From contig JBNGIS010024313.1 in the NCBI GenBank assembly GCA_049999725.1, forward strand, positions 1 to 27,345: a stretch of 27,345 nucleotides of DNA, read 5' to 3'. A program made the translations under genes and the position numbers. This document shows positions 18,603 to 27,345 of the stretch, piece after piece (within the stretch, counting starts at the first letter, position 1; each line of letters starts with the position of its first letter). The notes beneath the pieces are model-generated. The model had not been told where the DNA came from, ran no database searches, and worked only from the letters and a program-made list of their open reading frames with translations. Source of the stretch: Haplomitrium mnioides. Lineage: Eukaryota > Marchantiophyta > Haplomitriopsida > Calobryales.

Positions 18603-19484
18603 ATGGAGAATCAAGAAGTAAGGATGCAAATGACGCAACAACAAATTGAACATCTTTCTTGCTTGCTAGAAGTTCAAATGCAAATGGAGAATAGGGCACT
18701 TTTTCAAGAAGAAGAAAGTTATGTGTGGTTTCCCAAGCCAAAAGCTTATGATGGGAAGAAGATTCTTGGTGCATTTGAGAATTTCATCGATTATGAGCAA
18801 TATTTTGAGGCTACCAGTATAAGAGAGGATGGTAGAAGAATTCTATTTACTGCAAGTCAGTTGGAAGAAGTGCCAAAGACTTGGTGGAGACATCAAATTG
18901 AGCAAGCTCAACATGAATTTGTCACTCCAATTGCTTCTTGGTAAGAGTTTAAAGAAGTGGTAAATCTAAGATTTAGGGTTTTGAATGCTCCAAAGGTGGC
19001 AAGAGATCGTTTGGCAGAATTGAAGAAACTTGGTATGGTAAGGAGCTATGCCACGCAATTTCAAAATACCATTATGCAAATTCCCAATATGGGCGAGGGA
19101 GAAGCTTTGGATCGCTTTGTTCGAGGATTGAAGCCTTGCACTAGAATGGAAGTGACAATGAGAGAGCCCTCTCAACTAGAAGAAGCAATGTGTATGGCAG
19201 AATGATATGACTCGCTAGTAGTGACCAACGAAGCTAGGCCACATCCACAACAAGCTTTACCAAATGTTTGTGTGCCAGCAAATGAGGCTGTACCTATGGA
19301 GATTGATGCGGCGCAGAGAGTGGCACTCACTTATGTAGAGCGTGAGTGTTTACGCCAAAATAGAGGATGTTTTAATTGTCGACAGCTTGGTCATATGATT
19401 GCAAATTGCCTACATCACCAAGGTTGACCACGTGCTCTTGTTCAAACGACAACTGCTGAAGAAGAAAATAAGGGAAACAACTGA
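18603..19484 (+). pseudogene. Element C gag, three in-frame stops
   Basis: The ATG lies 18 bp after the PBS, and the frame holds to TGA 19482 apart from TAA 18942 (after TPIASW), TGA 19203 (after CMAE) and TGA 19425 (after HHQG). All three are single-base stops without frameshift; CAA to TAA or CGA to TGA would explain them. Parts: N-terminal QIEHLSCLLEVQMQMEN (coiled-coil-like), FPKPKAYDGKK, YEQYFEAT, capsid LRFRVLNAPKVARDRLAELK, GEALDRFVRGLKP and zinc knuckle CFNCRQLGHMIANC (C-x2-C-x4-H-x4-C) near 19370. About 293 codons, a plausible full length for a chromovirus Gag. Confidence 0.9.
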
Positions 19485-19537
19485 CCTCAGTAAAGGTAGT
19501 CGAGCGGTTTACTGAAAGCTTAATTAGTTCTAATGGA

Positions 19538-20009
19538 ATGAAAAGCTTGACAAGAATTAGAAGTACATTGTTTCATCTAGACGGTATGGTTGATGAGCAT
19601 TCTTGTAGAATGTTGGTAGATTGTGGAAGCTTTGAAAATTTCATGTCACTACGTTTTGCAAAGAAGATCAAAGCTACGACTTTGCCTATCAAAGGAAGTT
19701 TTGTGACTATGGCCGATGGCCAAAAACATGAGGTATTCCATTCTCACAAGCCATTTCTTCTAAGGATTGGAAAAGATTATAAGGAATCTATGGATTTTGT
19801 TATTGCACCCGTATAGTATGACATTATTTTGGGCTTGCCTTGGCTTGAAGATTGTTCTGCTCAAGTTGATTGGGCAAAACGACAAGTTCAAGTTACTTTA
19901 CAAGGAAAGCAATTTCTTTTGAGGTGTTTGGCACTATTGGTGAAGAAGCCCAAATCAGTTCAACATAATGTTTTGATGGAGAAAGAGTTGCCCGTCTTTG
20001 ATGTATAAA
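19538..20009 (+). pseudogene. Element C protease region with altered active site
   Basis: In a different frame from gag: TLFHLDGMVDEHSC, then MLVDCGSFENFMS where the family has a D-S/T-G-A retropepsin site. The Asp at 19619-19621 remains but Ser is Cys and Ala is Ser. It continues MADGQKHEVFH (flap), a TAG at 19814, then YDIILGLPWLEDCSAQVDW, the usual second landmark, well kept. It ends ELPVFDV with a TAA before IKPIVNLNKEGG. Retropepsins need Asp-Thr/Ser-Gly; Cys at this place would be expected to weaken or abolish activity, so this is probably decay. Confidence 0.82.
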
Positions 20010-21640
20010 TCAAGCCTATTGTGAACTTGAATAAGGAGGGAGGGAAATCTATGGGACCTCAATGATTGATGATATCTTGAAGGAGTTTTCAGATGTGTTT
20101 CTGGATGACTTACCAAAAGGGTTGCTAGATGATCATGGAATGCCCTTTCTGATTGAGTTTATACCAGAAAGTATTATGTATAATCAACCTATATACAAGT
20201 TATCGCCACAAGAGTTGGAAGAGCTTTGCAAGACCTTGATAGATCTTCTTAAGAAAGATTTCATTCAACATAGTACTTCACCTTAGGGAGCACCAGTATT
20301 CTTTGTACCAAAGAAAGATGGTGGATTTCATCTTTGTACTGATTATTTTGGTTTGAACAAGAAAACCGTAAAGAATGCCTATCTTTTACCATGTATTGAT
20401 GATTGAGTGGTGCGCGGTTCTTTTCAAAGCTTGATCTTTGAAGTGGTTATTGGTAGATTCCTATCAAGCCAAGTGATGTATCGAAGACAACTTTTCGTAT
20501 GAGGTATGGACATTTTAAGTGGAGGTACTTACATTTGGTCTCACTAATGCTTTGACCATATTCATGGATCAAATGTATCAAATTTTTGATGGGTTATTGG
20601 ATAAGTCAATTTTGGTATTCTTGAATGACATTCTTATTTTTAGCAAAACTGAAGCTGAGCATCGAAATGATCTGAAAGAAGTCTTGCAAAAATTGCGCAA
20701 TTGGAAGTTTTATTGTAAGAGATCCAAGTGCAAACTTTGGAAGCAAGAGGTTACTTACTTGGGGCACAAGGTGTATATGAATAGTATGAAGATGGAAGAA
20801 GAGAAAATCAAGGCTATTACAGAGTGGCCAACACCAAAGGAGGCAAAGGACATTAGAGACTTCAATGGATTAGCAAGCTTCTATCAACGATTCATCCATT
20901 GTTATGCACATATTGCTACACCACTTACAGATCTGCTAGGCAAGGAGATCAAGTTTCAATGAACCACCAAAGAGCAAGCGGCATTTCAATAGCTCAAGGA
21001 TGTAGTCTCTTCTCATACTATTCTACATCCCTATGATCCAAATGCACATTGTATAGTTGATTTTAATGCTTCTAATTTTGCTATTGGAGTAGTTTTGCAG
21101 CAAGAGTTTGAAGATGGACTTCATCCAATTGCCTTCATGTCACACCCGTTGAATGCGGCAGAAAGAAACTATTTTGCAAGGGATCGAGAGCAATTATGGG
21201 TTTATGCTACAAAAGTATGGAGGCATTATCTTTTGGAAAGACCTGTACTTATGCACATAGATCACAAACCATTGTTACAACCAATCCATCTGGAAAATAT
21301 GACAAGTCGCCATCACCGATGGGAAGATCAATTGCAACTCTTTGATATCAAGCTAGAGTACAAGCCAGGAAAGTTCCACACCATTTCCAATGCACTGTCA
21401 CAAAGGCTGGATCATCGAGTGAATACAATGGAGGTGAGCAACATTAGTATCTTATATTTAGATGATGCAACTAGTAGGAGTTATCGTCAAAAACTACAAG
21501 AAGATGCATTCTCTTGTCTGGTTCGAGCACGATTGGCCGTCAAGGATAGTGAGTATCATTCTTTCTCCATTCGAGATAGTATTCTCTATCAAGGCCATCA
21601 AATATATGTTCTACAAGATGATATGCTTTGAATAGCTCGT
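20010..21640 (+). pseudogene. Element C reverse transcriptase and RNase H, broken
   Basis: RT starts at about 20062 (MIDDILKEFSDVFLDDLPKG, YKLSPQELEELCKTLIDL). TAG 20284 precedes [21 protein letters not shown] frameshift and stop follow near 20400, with frame recovery at 20519 (VLTFGLTNALTIFMDQM). The active site reads VFLNDILIF, with Asn at 20624-20626 replacing the first catalytic Asp. Next come VTYLGHKV and FNGLASFYQRFIHCYAHIA. RNase H reads VDFNAS, again Asn for the catalytic Asp, then GVVLQQEFEDGLHPIAFMS, DREQLWVY and HIDHKPLL (Asp kept). The tether ends near 21628. Two catalytic Asp-to-Asn changes mean it could not have been active in its present state. Confidence 0.9.
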
Positions 21641-22942
21641 TTGCAAGAAGCGTATGACATTCCTATCTCTGAGCATCTTGGAGTAGATAAAACTACAGAG
21701 TTGCTTCAACGCACTTGGTGGTGGTCTAACTTGGCTCAAGATGTTTGTGGTTTTGTTTGTTTGTGTGAAAGTTGTCAATGAAACAAAGCTTTGAATCAAA
21801 AACCAGCTGGACTTCTTCAACCGTTACCAATTCCTACTGCTCGTTGGAAACATGTAAGTTTGGATCTTATCACTTCACTTCCAACTACGCCTCGTGATTT
21901 TACTGCTATTGTGGTGTTTGTGGACAAGCTGAGCAAACAGATTCATTTAGCACCAATGGTAGATATAGTGGATGCTCCACAATTAGCAAAAATTTACTTA
22001 GATACTGTTTTTTGCCATCACGAAATGCCCAAGGTGTTAATTTTTGATAGGGATCCGCGTTTCATTGGAAAGTTTTGGAGAGAGCTATTCAAACTTCTAA
22101 GAACCAAACTTTCTTTGTCTATTTCTTATCATCCACAAATAGATGGGCAAATAGAGTGTGCTAATCATACTGTGGAAGACATGCTTTGCGCGTTCATCAA
22201 TGTTCATCACACCGATTGGGAGAATTTCTTACCGGTTGTGGAGTTTGCCTACAACAACTCCAAATAAGCAAGTACTGGGTTTTCTCCTTTCTTTCTTAAT
22301 TTGGGTTAGCATCCTCTTATTCCGGATGGTTTGCTTTCTCCTACTTCTTCTAATGTTCCAAGTATTTCTACTTTTTTGTCTTGTTTATCTTCTTCCTTGC
22401 AAGATGCTCGTAACCATCTTATTGTTGCTCAAAATCGGTAAAAACAATATGTTGATAGTCATTGTCATGATTGCTCTTATGTTTTTGATGACCAAGTTAT
22501 GTTATCCACTCATTATCTTTCATTATCTTTAGATACTCAAGTTTGTAAGTTATCTCCTACTTGGATTAGTCCTTTCTCTATTTCTCATGTTATTTCTCCT
22601 CTTGCTTATAAACTTGATCTTTCTCTTCATATGAAGATTCATCCTGTGTTCCATGTGTCTAAACTTAAGCCTTTTATTTCTAGTCCATCTTGTTTTCCAA
22701 ATCGTGTTCAACTTCCTCCTCCAACCATTGTTCTTGATGATCATGAAGAATTTAAAGTAGACCACATTTTGGCAAAAAGAGTTATCAAGCGTGGGTGGCA
22801 TCCACAAGTTCAATACAAGGTTTTGTGGAAAGGCTATCCACTTCATGATGCTACTTGGGAACCTTCTTCAAATCTTGAGAATGCTCAAGAAGCTATTAAA
22901 ATTTTTGAATGTTGCGGCAATGACAAGGACGTCATCGACTAG
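21641..22942 (+). pseudogene. Element C integrase and chromodomain
   Basis: HHCC region: AYDIPISEHLGVDKTTELLQ with His residues and CLCESCQ, followed by a TGA at the next codon (21780). Core: VSLDLITSLPTTPRDFTAIV (Asp), VLIFDRDPRFIGKFW (Asp), YHPQIDGQIECANHTVEDM (Glu), FLPVVEFAYNNSK, then TAA at 22265 and a frameshift. The C-terminal part resumes at 22499 with LSPTWISPFSIS and LHMKIHPVFHVSKLKPF. The chromodomain is DDHEEFKVDHILAKRVIKRG and KVLWKGYPLHDATWEPSSN, with the cage Trp intact. Stop TAG at 22940. It is the best chromodomain in the window. Confidence 0.9.
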
Positions 22943-22955
22943 ACGACGGGGATTA

Positions 22956-23394
22956 TGTAATAGCACAAGCATAAGGTTGTGCTATTTATAAGAAAAAAAG
23001 AGGAGTGAAGAAAGTCGTAGTGAGTCACTTTTAGGGTTAAGATTAGATTACTTACCTTTGAAGTCACTTTTGGTGGAGAGTCACTTTTAGGTTACTTGCA
23101 CTCAAAGTCACTTTTGGTAGAGAGTCACCTTTAGGGTTGAAATGAGAAGTGACTTGTAAGTGAAGAAAGAGGGATAACACCCTCTTTTCTTGTATAAATA
23201 GAAGGGCTTCTTAGCCCCACTCCTCATTCTGGAGTTCCTCTCAATTCGGTTTGGCTTTTTAGTTGCTTGGCTTTGGCTACCACTCTTGGCTTTGGTTTGC
23301 TTATTGGCTTTGAGTTGTGTAACTCTTTTAGAGTTGTCTTGAAGTATTACTTATTTGGAAGTCGGTCTTTTAGTTCTCTTTGAGTTATTTTACA
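22956..23394 (+). repeat. LTR3 (X family)
   Basis: Starts TGTAATAGCACAAGCATAAG and ends TGAGTTATTTTACA; 439 bp with TG...CA ends. It has two AGTCACTTTTGGT sub-repeats about 45 bp apart (23061 and 23105), an opposite-strand AGTGACTT motif, TATAAATA at 23193-23200 and a pyrimidine-rich U5. The right flank is CATCC. Confidence 0.92.
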
Positions 23395-24300
23395 CATCCC
23401 ATGTGCCAAAATTATAGCCAGATAATCCCCCTCTTGATCCACCTCCTCAAATTGCTCAACCTCTTGCCGACCTCTTTAATGTTTGGATTTGGAGGAAGGT
23501 TTGCCTCTAATCTTGATTGCAGTCTTCTAGTAGCCTGTTGGTGATGCCACCTTGCCTCTTTGGTTCTCACAATTTTGGGCCTCTTGAACTGGCTCCTAGA
23601 AGCATGTGGCTTGGCCACCTCCATCCACACTCTCTCTCTTTTTTTCTCAGTGTTGCCATGAACCATATGAGCAACATCTCATCGGTGAGTTGCCAGAGGA
23701 GTTGTCAAAGAAACTCATTAAATCGGTCCAAAAAGGTAAGCACTTACTCACCTCTCTCTTTTCTAATATGTTCTAGTTGGGTGAGAGTCTCACTCTTGTC
23801 AAACTCCACCAAGAATTGACCCTTGAACACCTCCCAAGAGTTTTGGACATAGTGGGAGAGAGAGAGAGTCATACTAGGTACGTGCTCTTCTTCTCAAAAT
23901 GGTGTAAACTAGAGTTGCTTTGAATGCCGCCTCTTTGTTGACTTCTGTCATGTACTCCACCTCATGTAACCAAAGTTGAGGATCCTCCTCTGGTAAGCCA
24001 TAAAAGCAAGGGTAGCTCAACTTCCGAACTCCCCATATGAACTAATCCATTGGATCTCAACCCTCAATGTTCAGACTCTAACCAAACTGAATTGGTGGCT
24101 CCTCCTCCCTCTAAATGAAGTTGTTGGCCTCTAGTTCCCTTGACAATGCTCCCATTAATGCCCTTCATGACATAAGGGCAGCAAGAGCTCTGATCTCAAA
24201 TTTTTTGTCTCATAATTTTTTGCTCCAAGATTGGAGTGGATTTATGCTCAAAAGGACAAGGTCAGTGGCTCCCTCTATTTTAGGTCCTTCAAGGCAGCAA
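23395..24300 (-). pseudogene. Ty3/gypsy gag fragment (element F), broken
   Basis: On the minus strand, changing frame several times: EEDPQLWLHEVEYMTEVNKE, AAFKATLVYTILRR, ART followed by YDSLSL, NSWEVFKGQFLVEF, then TLTQLEHIRKERGE, FLDRFNEFL and TDEMLLIWFMATLRK. These match the central capsid domain of plant retrotransposon Gag (usual landmarks: W-Y-x-x-L, F-x-x-x-F, Q-L-x-x-L, E-x-F). A basic tail follows towards 23412 (SRSQFKRPKIVRTKEARWHH). It ends at the LTR3 boundary. It is not the gag of A, C or X1. It could be the missing front of element E. Confidence 0.7.
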
Positions 24301-24557
24301 CCTTAAATAGAATTTGACATGTGTATCCCTTTGTGGTCACCAAAAATTTTATATCGGCCTTGCCGTTGGAGTGCTATGTTGAGAAAACAACCCCACGTCA
24401 CCGCAGGCACCAAAATAAGGAATTATCAGCCTTAAATGAAATTTGACATGTGTATCACTTCGTGGTCACCAAAAATTTTATGTCGGCCCTACTGCTGGAG
24501 TGCCATGTTGAGAAAACAACCCCACGTCACTGCATGTGCCAAAATAAGGAATTATGG
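24301..24557. repeat. 129-bp tandem duplication in leader of F
   Basis: Two copies of about 129 bp (starting near 24301 and 24430), each with AATTTGACATGTGTATC, GTGGTCACCAAAAATTTTAT, GAGAAAACAACCCCACGTCA and CCAAAATAAGGAATTAT, roughly 90% alike by eye. On the minus strand each copy reads TTTTGGTGCC or TTTTGGCAC before a GTGACGTGGGG segment, resembling (weakly) the TGGCGCC-type primer sites of other plant gypsy groups. This would place the PBS of F here, just upstream of gag. Confidence 0.75.
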
Positions 24558-25795
24558 GATACTTGTTGAGGGAGGGACCAACCCTTTGTTGACTTGAGCA
24601 TTAATGAGGGAGCTGGAATTGTTTCGGTTTAGGTTTATGCACTCCTCCTTGCTTTCCTATCCAGTTGCGTTCTGTTCCAGGTCTGTCTCAGGTCTAGATC
24701 AAAGTTTTGAGAGGCCAAAAGAGAGCTTTTACTCCGCTTTATTCTTGTGCACACCCAATGGAAGGTGGCTGGTCTATGGAGTACAAGAATGACAGGTCTA
24801 ACCCCTCCTTGGTACCAAGTCCAGATCTGTGATTTCAGATTTTCAGCAACTGAAATCTGTCCCTATCCCTCACTCTTCCTCTCTCCTATGCTAGAATCTA
24901 CTTGCAAAAACAAAATTTTGAATCTATGCTATAAAATGACAACTAGTTTCTCTAGTAATGTCTTGAGTAATTTCACACGCCCTTCCTAACCCTATTGCAG
25001 AATTCAAGATACTTACATGGTAAAGCCATACGCCCAAAACCACAAGACCAAAATGAACCCTTGGTACAACATTACCAATTCCTGAAATCAGGAATTTTAT
25101 TGATCTTGATGTCCTCCTTTCTAATGGGTGCTACCCTTGGATTGCCGGTGGCTGGAGGCCCTCCCTTGATCATCTTGGTCCTTCTCTTGCCCCCACAAGC
25201 TGCCCCCTTGTCAATCTCAGCTATTGGTCTTCGGATCAGATGGCTCCTCTAACTCCCATGAACCCGAAACACTGGTTTGCTGCCCTCAATTTTTGGCTGT
25301 CCCCTTTCTCTCACCACCACCACTTACTCACACACCCATTCAGACGAGAGAGTTTAACTTTTGCCCCACAGAAGGTGTCTCTTGTGACTCCCTCACTAGG
25401 GAGGTGTTCCTCTCGAACATTGGTTGCACCCGCACTCCACCTTGCTGCCCAATTCTTGCCTCCTTACTCTTCTCTTGGGATCATACCTCACCGGAACTCT
25501 TCACGCCCACACAAAATATCACCAAAATTTAACCTTTGGCTTGGATTGCCTCAGCAACTCCTTTACTCATCGATTTGTGAGCTCAAGAGGGGAAATCCTC
25601 CTTGGTTGTCCTCCCAAGTAGTGGTAGAGGTCTGGAACTTCCCAAGTCCAACTACTGAAGAAGTGAAAATGTGTACCAAATAAACTTGAAGAGCAAGACT
25701 TAGTCTCCTTCACCAGTCAAAGCCTTTGGCTCACTTGCTGAAAGTAACCTTACTAGCCAAGATAATCTGCACACAGTCCACGCTTGCCCCTTTCT
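24558..25795 (-). other. unassigned, possible 5' LTR of element F
   Basis: No gene seen. The GC content looks higher than in the rest of the window. Given that minus-strand gag and a PBS-like leader lie just to the left, this stretch is where the 5' LTR of F would be. Its minus strand ends CCCTCCCTCAACA near 24562, a possible LTR end, but no matching second LTR exists here. The plus-strand open frames 24995-25252 and 25224-25683 are Pro/Leu/Ser-rich with no domain and are most likely chance. Confidence 0.3.
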
Positions 25796-26052
25796 TGTAA
25801 AGAAATCGAGGAGACAAATCTTTGGAGGCAAATATGAGAGATCGTATTCAACACAATGGATTTACAAAAGGGAAGAGGCTTGCGGCATTGCGGAGCTGTC
25901 TCTTCGATCTCATTCCTTTTCTCTCTACATACTTTGTATTTATACTTAAATTTACCCTAAATTAACTTAACAAAACTAACCTAAAGAGGGTTAAAAAATA
26001 AGTCTCTACTCGTCATCCCAGCGGGTTACGTACAGAGCTTGGTATTTCAACA
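25796..26052 (-). repeat. 3' LTR of a Ty1/copia element
   Basis: On the minus strand it starts TGTTGAAATACCAAGC directly after a polypurine tract and the end of pol. It has a TATAAATA box (25944-25937), followed by GAGAGAAAAGG. The proposed end is TTTCTTTACA at 25796, giving weak TGTTGAAA/TTTCTTTACA inverted ends and a length of 257 bp, normal for copia. The right boundary is firm, the left one tentative. Confidence 0.65.
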
Positions 26053-26062
26053 CTCCCCTTCA
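26053..26062 (-). other. polypurine tract of the copia element
   Basis: The minus strand reads GAAGGGGAGTG just before the LTR TGTTG, a typical copia plus-strand primer. Confidence 0.75.
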
Positions 26063-27345
26063 AGCTCAAGCCAATGTCAAGCACTCCCATAATAGTTCGA
26101 AACTTATATAGCTTCTCTACACCTATTGACTTTGTAAAAATATCAGCTACTTGCTCATCTGTATTTACATACACCAAATTAATTTCACCTTCAAGTACCT
26201 TCTCTCGTATGTAATGATAATGAACTTCAATGTATTTCGTCTTTGCATGAAACACTGAATTGTTTGCCAGTTGTATACTGCTTATGTTGTCACAATACAA
26301 AGTCATAGGCTCTTGCACATCATGTCATAAATCAGACAATAGCTTACGTAGCCAAGCTATCTCACATGCAGCCATTGTTGCTCCTCTATACTATGCCTCA
26401 GTGCTTGACATAACAACTGTAGGTTGCTTCTTACTACTCCAACTCACTGCAGCACCTCCAATACTGAAAGCATAACCACTTGTAGATCTTCTATCATATG
26501 TATATCCAGCCCAATTTGCATGAGTATATCCAAAAAGTTTTACTTCAACTCCGTATGCATAAAATAAACCATAATTCAATGTGCCTTTTGAGTAACGTAA
26601 TGCTCTCTTTGCCGCATCTAAATGTGGCTTTCTTGGCACCTGCATAAACTGACTAAGTACTCCCACATCATGAGACATATCTGGTCTTGTCATGGTGGCA
26701 TAAATCAAACTTCCAACTATTTTTCGATACACAATTAGATCTTCCAATTCATCTCCCAAATCAGCTCTTAACTTTGCATTCTGTTCAAGTGGAGTAGAAA
26801 TAGGCTTACATGCTGTGATACTATATTTCTGTAACATATCCAAAATATACTTTCGTTGAAGTAACCAAATACCTTGTTGTGATCTTATTACTTCTATACC
26901 TAAGAAGTACATAAGTTCTCCCAAGTCTTTCATATCAAATTCCGCTCCAAGCCTCTTCTTATCATTTTCAATCTGCAACTTATCATCACCTGTAATAATC
27001 AGATCATCAACATATATCACTATGATGACCAAACCTATATTCGTTTTCTACACATACATAGAGTAATCTGCCTCGCTGATGACAAATCCAATACTTTGTA
27101 AAAAGTTGCTTATTCTGTTTGTTCATGCTCTTAGTGCTTGCTTTAATCCGTATAAAGCTTTCTTCAACTACATACATAATTTGGAAACTTATGGTGTACA
27201 TATCTCTGTAGCTGCTCTATATACACTTCTTCATGTAACTCTCCATTCAAGAAAGCATTCTTTACATCCATCTGATGTAAATCCCATCTCTTAGCAGCAG
27301 CCATAGCAATCACAGTTCTTACAGTTGCCATCTTCGCAACAGGAC
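26063..27345 (-). pseudogene. Ty1/copia reverse transcriptase and RNase H, 5' part outside window
   Basis: On the minus strand from the right edge: [40 protein letters not shown] (first RT catalytic Asp in QMDV), then stops and frameshifts around 27170-27030. An open frame follows: IYVDDLIITGDD (YVDD at 27014-27003), EFDMKDLGELMYFLGIE, YILDMLQKY, STPLEQN, YRKIVGSLIYATMTRPDMSH, ALRYSKGTLNYGL, GYTHANWAG (family has D for the N-terminal H-A-N context), RRSTSGYAFSIGGAAVSWSS and a stop after MSSTEA at about 26390. RNase H continues to 26013 with YCDNISSIQLANNSVFHAKT, HYHYIREKV and EQVADIFTKSI. The order and motifs are those of plant copia. It is inactive. Confidence 0.92.

Larger units (their letters stand above)
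15326..23394 (+). mobile_element. X-family chromovirus array: LTR1-X1-LTR2-C-LTR3
   Basis: Three LTRs of the same family in the same direction enclose two internal regions. X1 (15711-18142) has gag joined to RNase H by an internal deletion. C (18572-22955) has gag, protease, RT, RNase H, integrase and chromodomain. The flanks are GCAAA before LTR1, CTACC before LTR2 and CATCC after LTR3; no pair matches. Such three-LTR structures usually arise by unequal recombination between related elements. The left flank is element B, the right flank is element F. Confidence 0.85.

Noticed and set aside
25077-25096. Perfect inverted repeat AATTCCTGA-AA-TCAGGAATT as terminator or operator
   Set aside because: A 9-bp hairpin in AT-rich plant repeat DNA without nearby gene is not strong evidence of function.
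24995-25683. Overlapping plus-strand frames as proteins
   Set aside because: Several frames are open at once because of base composition. The residues are low-complexity Pro/Ser/Leu with no domain, and the context suggests LTR or leader of a minus-strand element.

Overview
The window looks like repeat-rich nuclear DNA of a land plant. It is AT-rich, made almost entirely of nested and decayed LTR retrotransposons. The plant assignment rests on Ty3/gypsy chromoviruses with integrase-linked chromodomains, primer-binding sites matching the 3' end of plant initiator-Met tRNA (TGGTATCAGAGC), and G-box/ABRE-like motifs inside an LTR. The species cannot be named from this sequence. No intact host gene, tRNA or rRNA was recognised. 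Three runs of exactly 100 N (335-434, 10717-10816, 14460-14559) are scaffold gaps.

Layout. 2-334: broken fragment resembling the C-terminal motif of a DNA (N4-cytosine/N6-adenine) methyltransferase, cut by a gap. 568-2737: tandem array of about 26 units of 84 bp. 2738-4894: mostly unassigned DNA with a small inverted piece of the array unit. 4895-5475: minus-strand integrase fragment of an old gypsy element (E). 5476-8587 plus 15027-15325: minus-strand chromovirus B, split by a complete plus-strand chromovirus A (8588-15026) that has two LTRs, PBS, polypurine tract and a perfect 5-bp target duplication, CGGTG. 15326-23394: three plus-strand LTRs of the same family as B, enclosing an internally deleted copy (X1) and a longer copy (C). 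23395-24300: minus-strand gag fragment of another gypsy element (F), followed by a duplicated 129-bp leader and a possible LTR. 25796-27345: minus-strand Ty1/copia element, from LTR into reverse transcriptase, running off the window.

Order of events inferred from nesting: E first; B inserted into the integrase of E; A inserted into the reverse transcriptase of B. X-family elements landed in B and in F and probably recombined, which would explain three LTRs in a row and the absence of matching target duplications. No element can encode a full polyprotein: all carry frameshifts and stops. In the RT-RNase H frame of A the five stops are all TGA, mostly where the family has Arg, consistent with C-to-T decay of methylated DNA. 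The most unusual items are the methyltransferase-like fragment, the G-box repeats in the LTRs of A, the Asp-to-Asn change at the RT active site shared by B and C, and the codon-phased 84-bp array with inverted pieces next to it.
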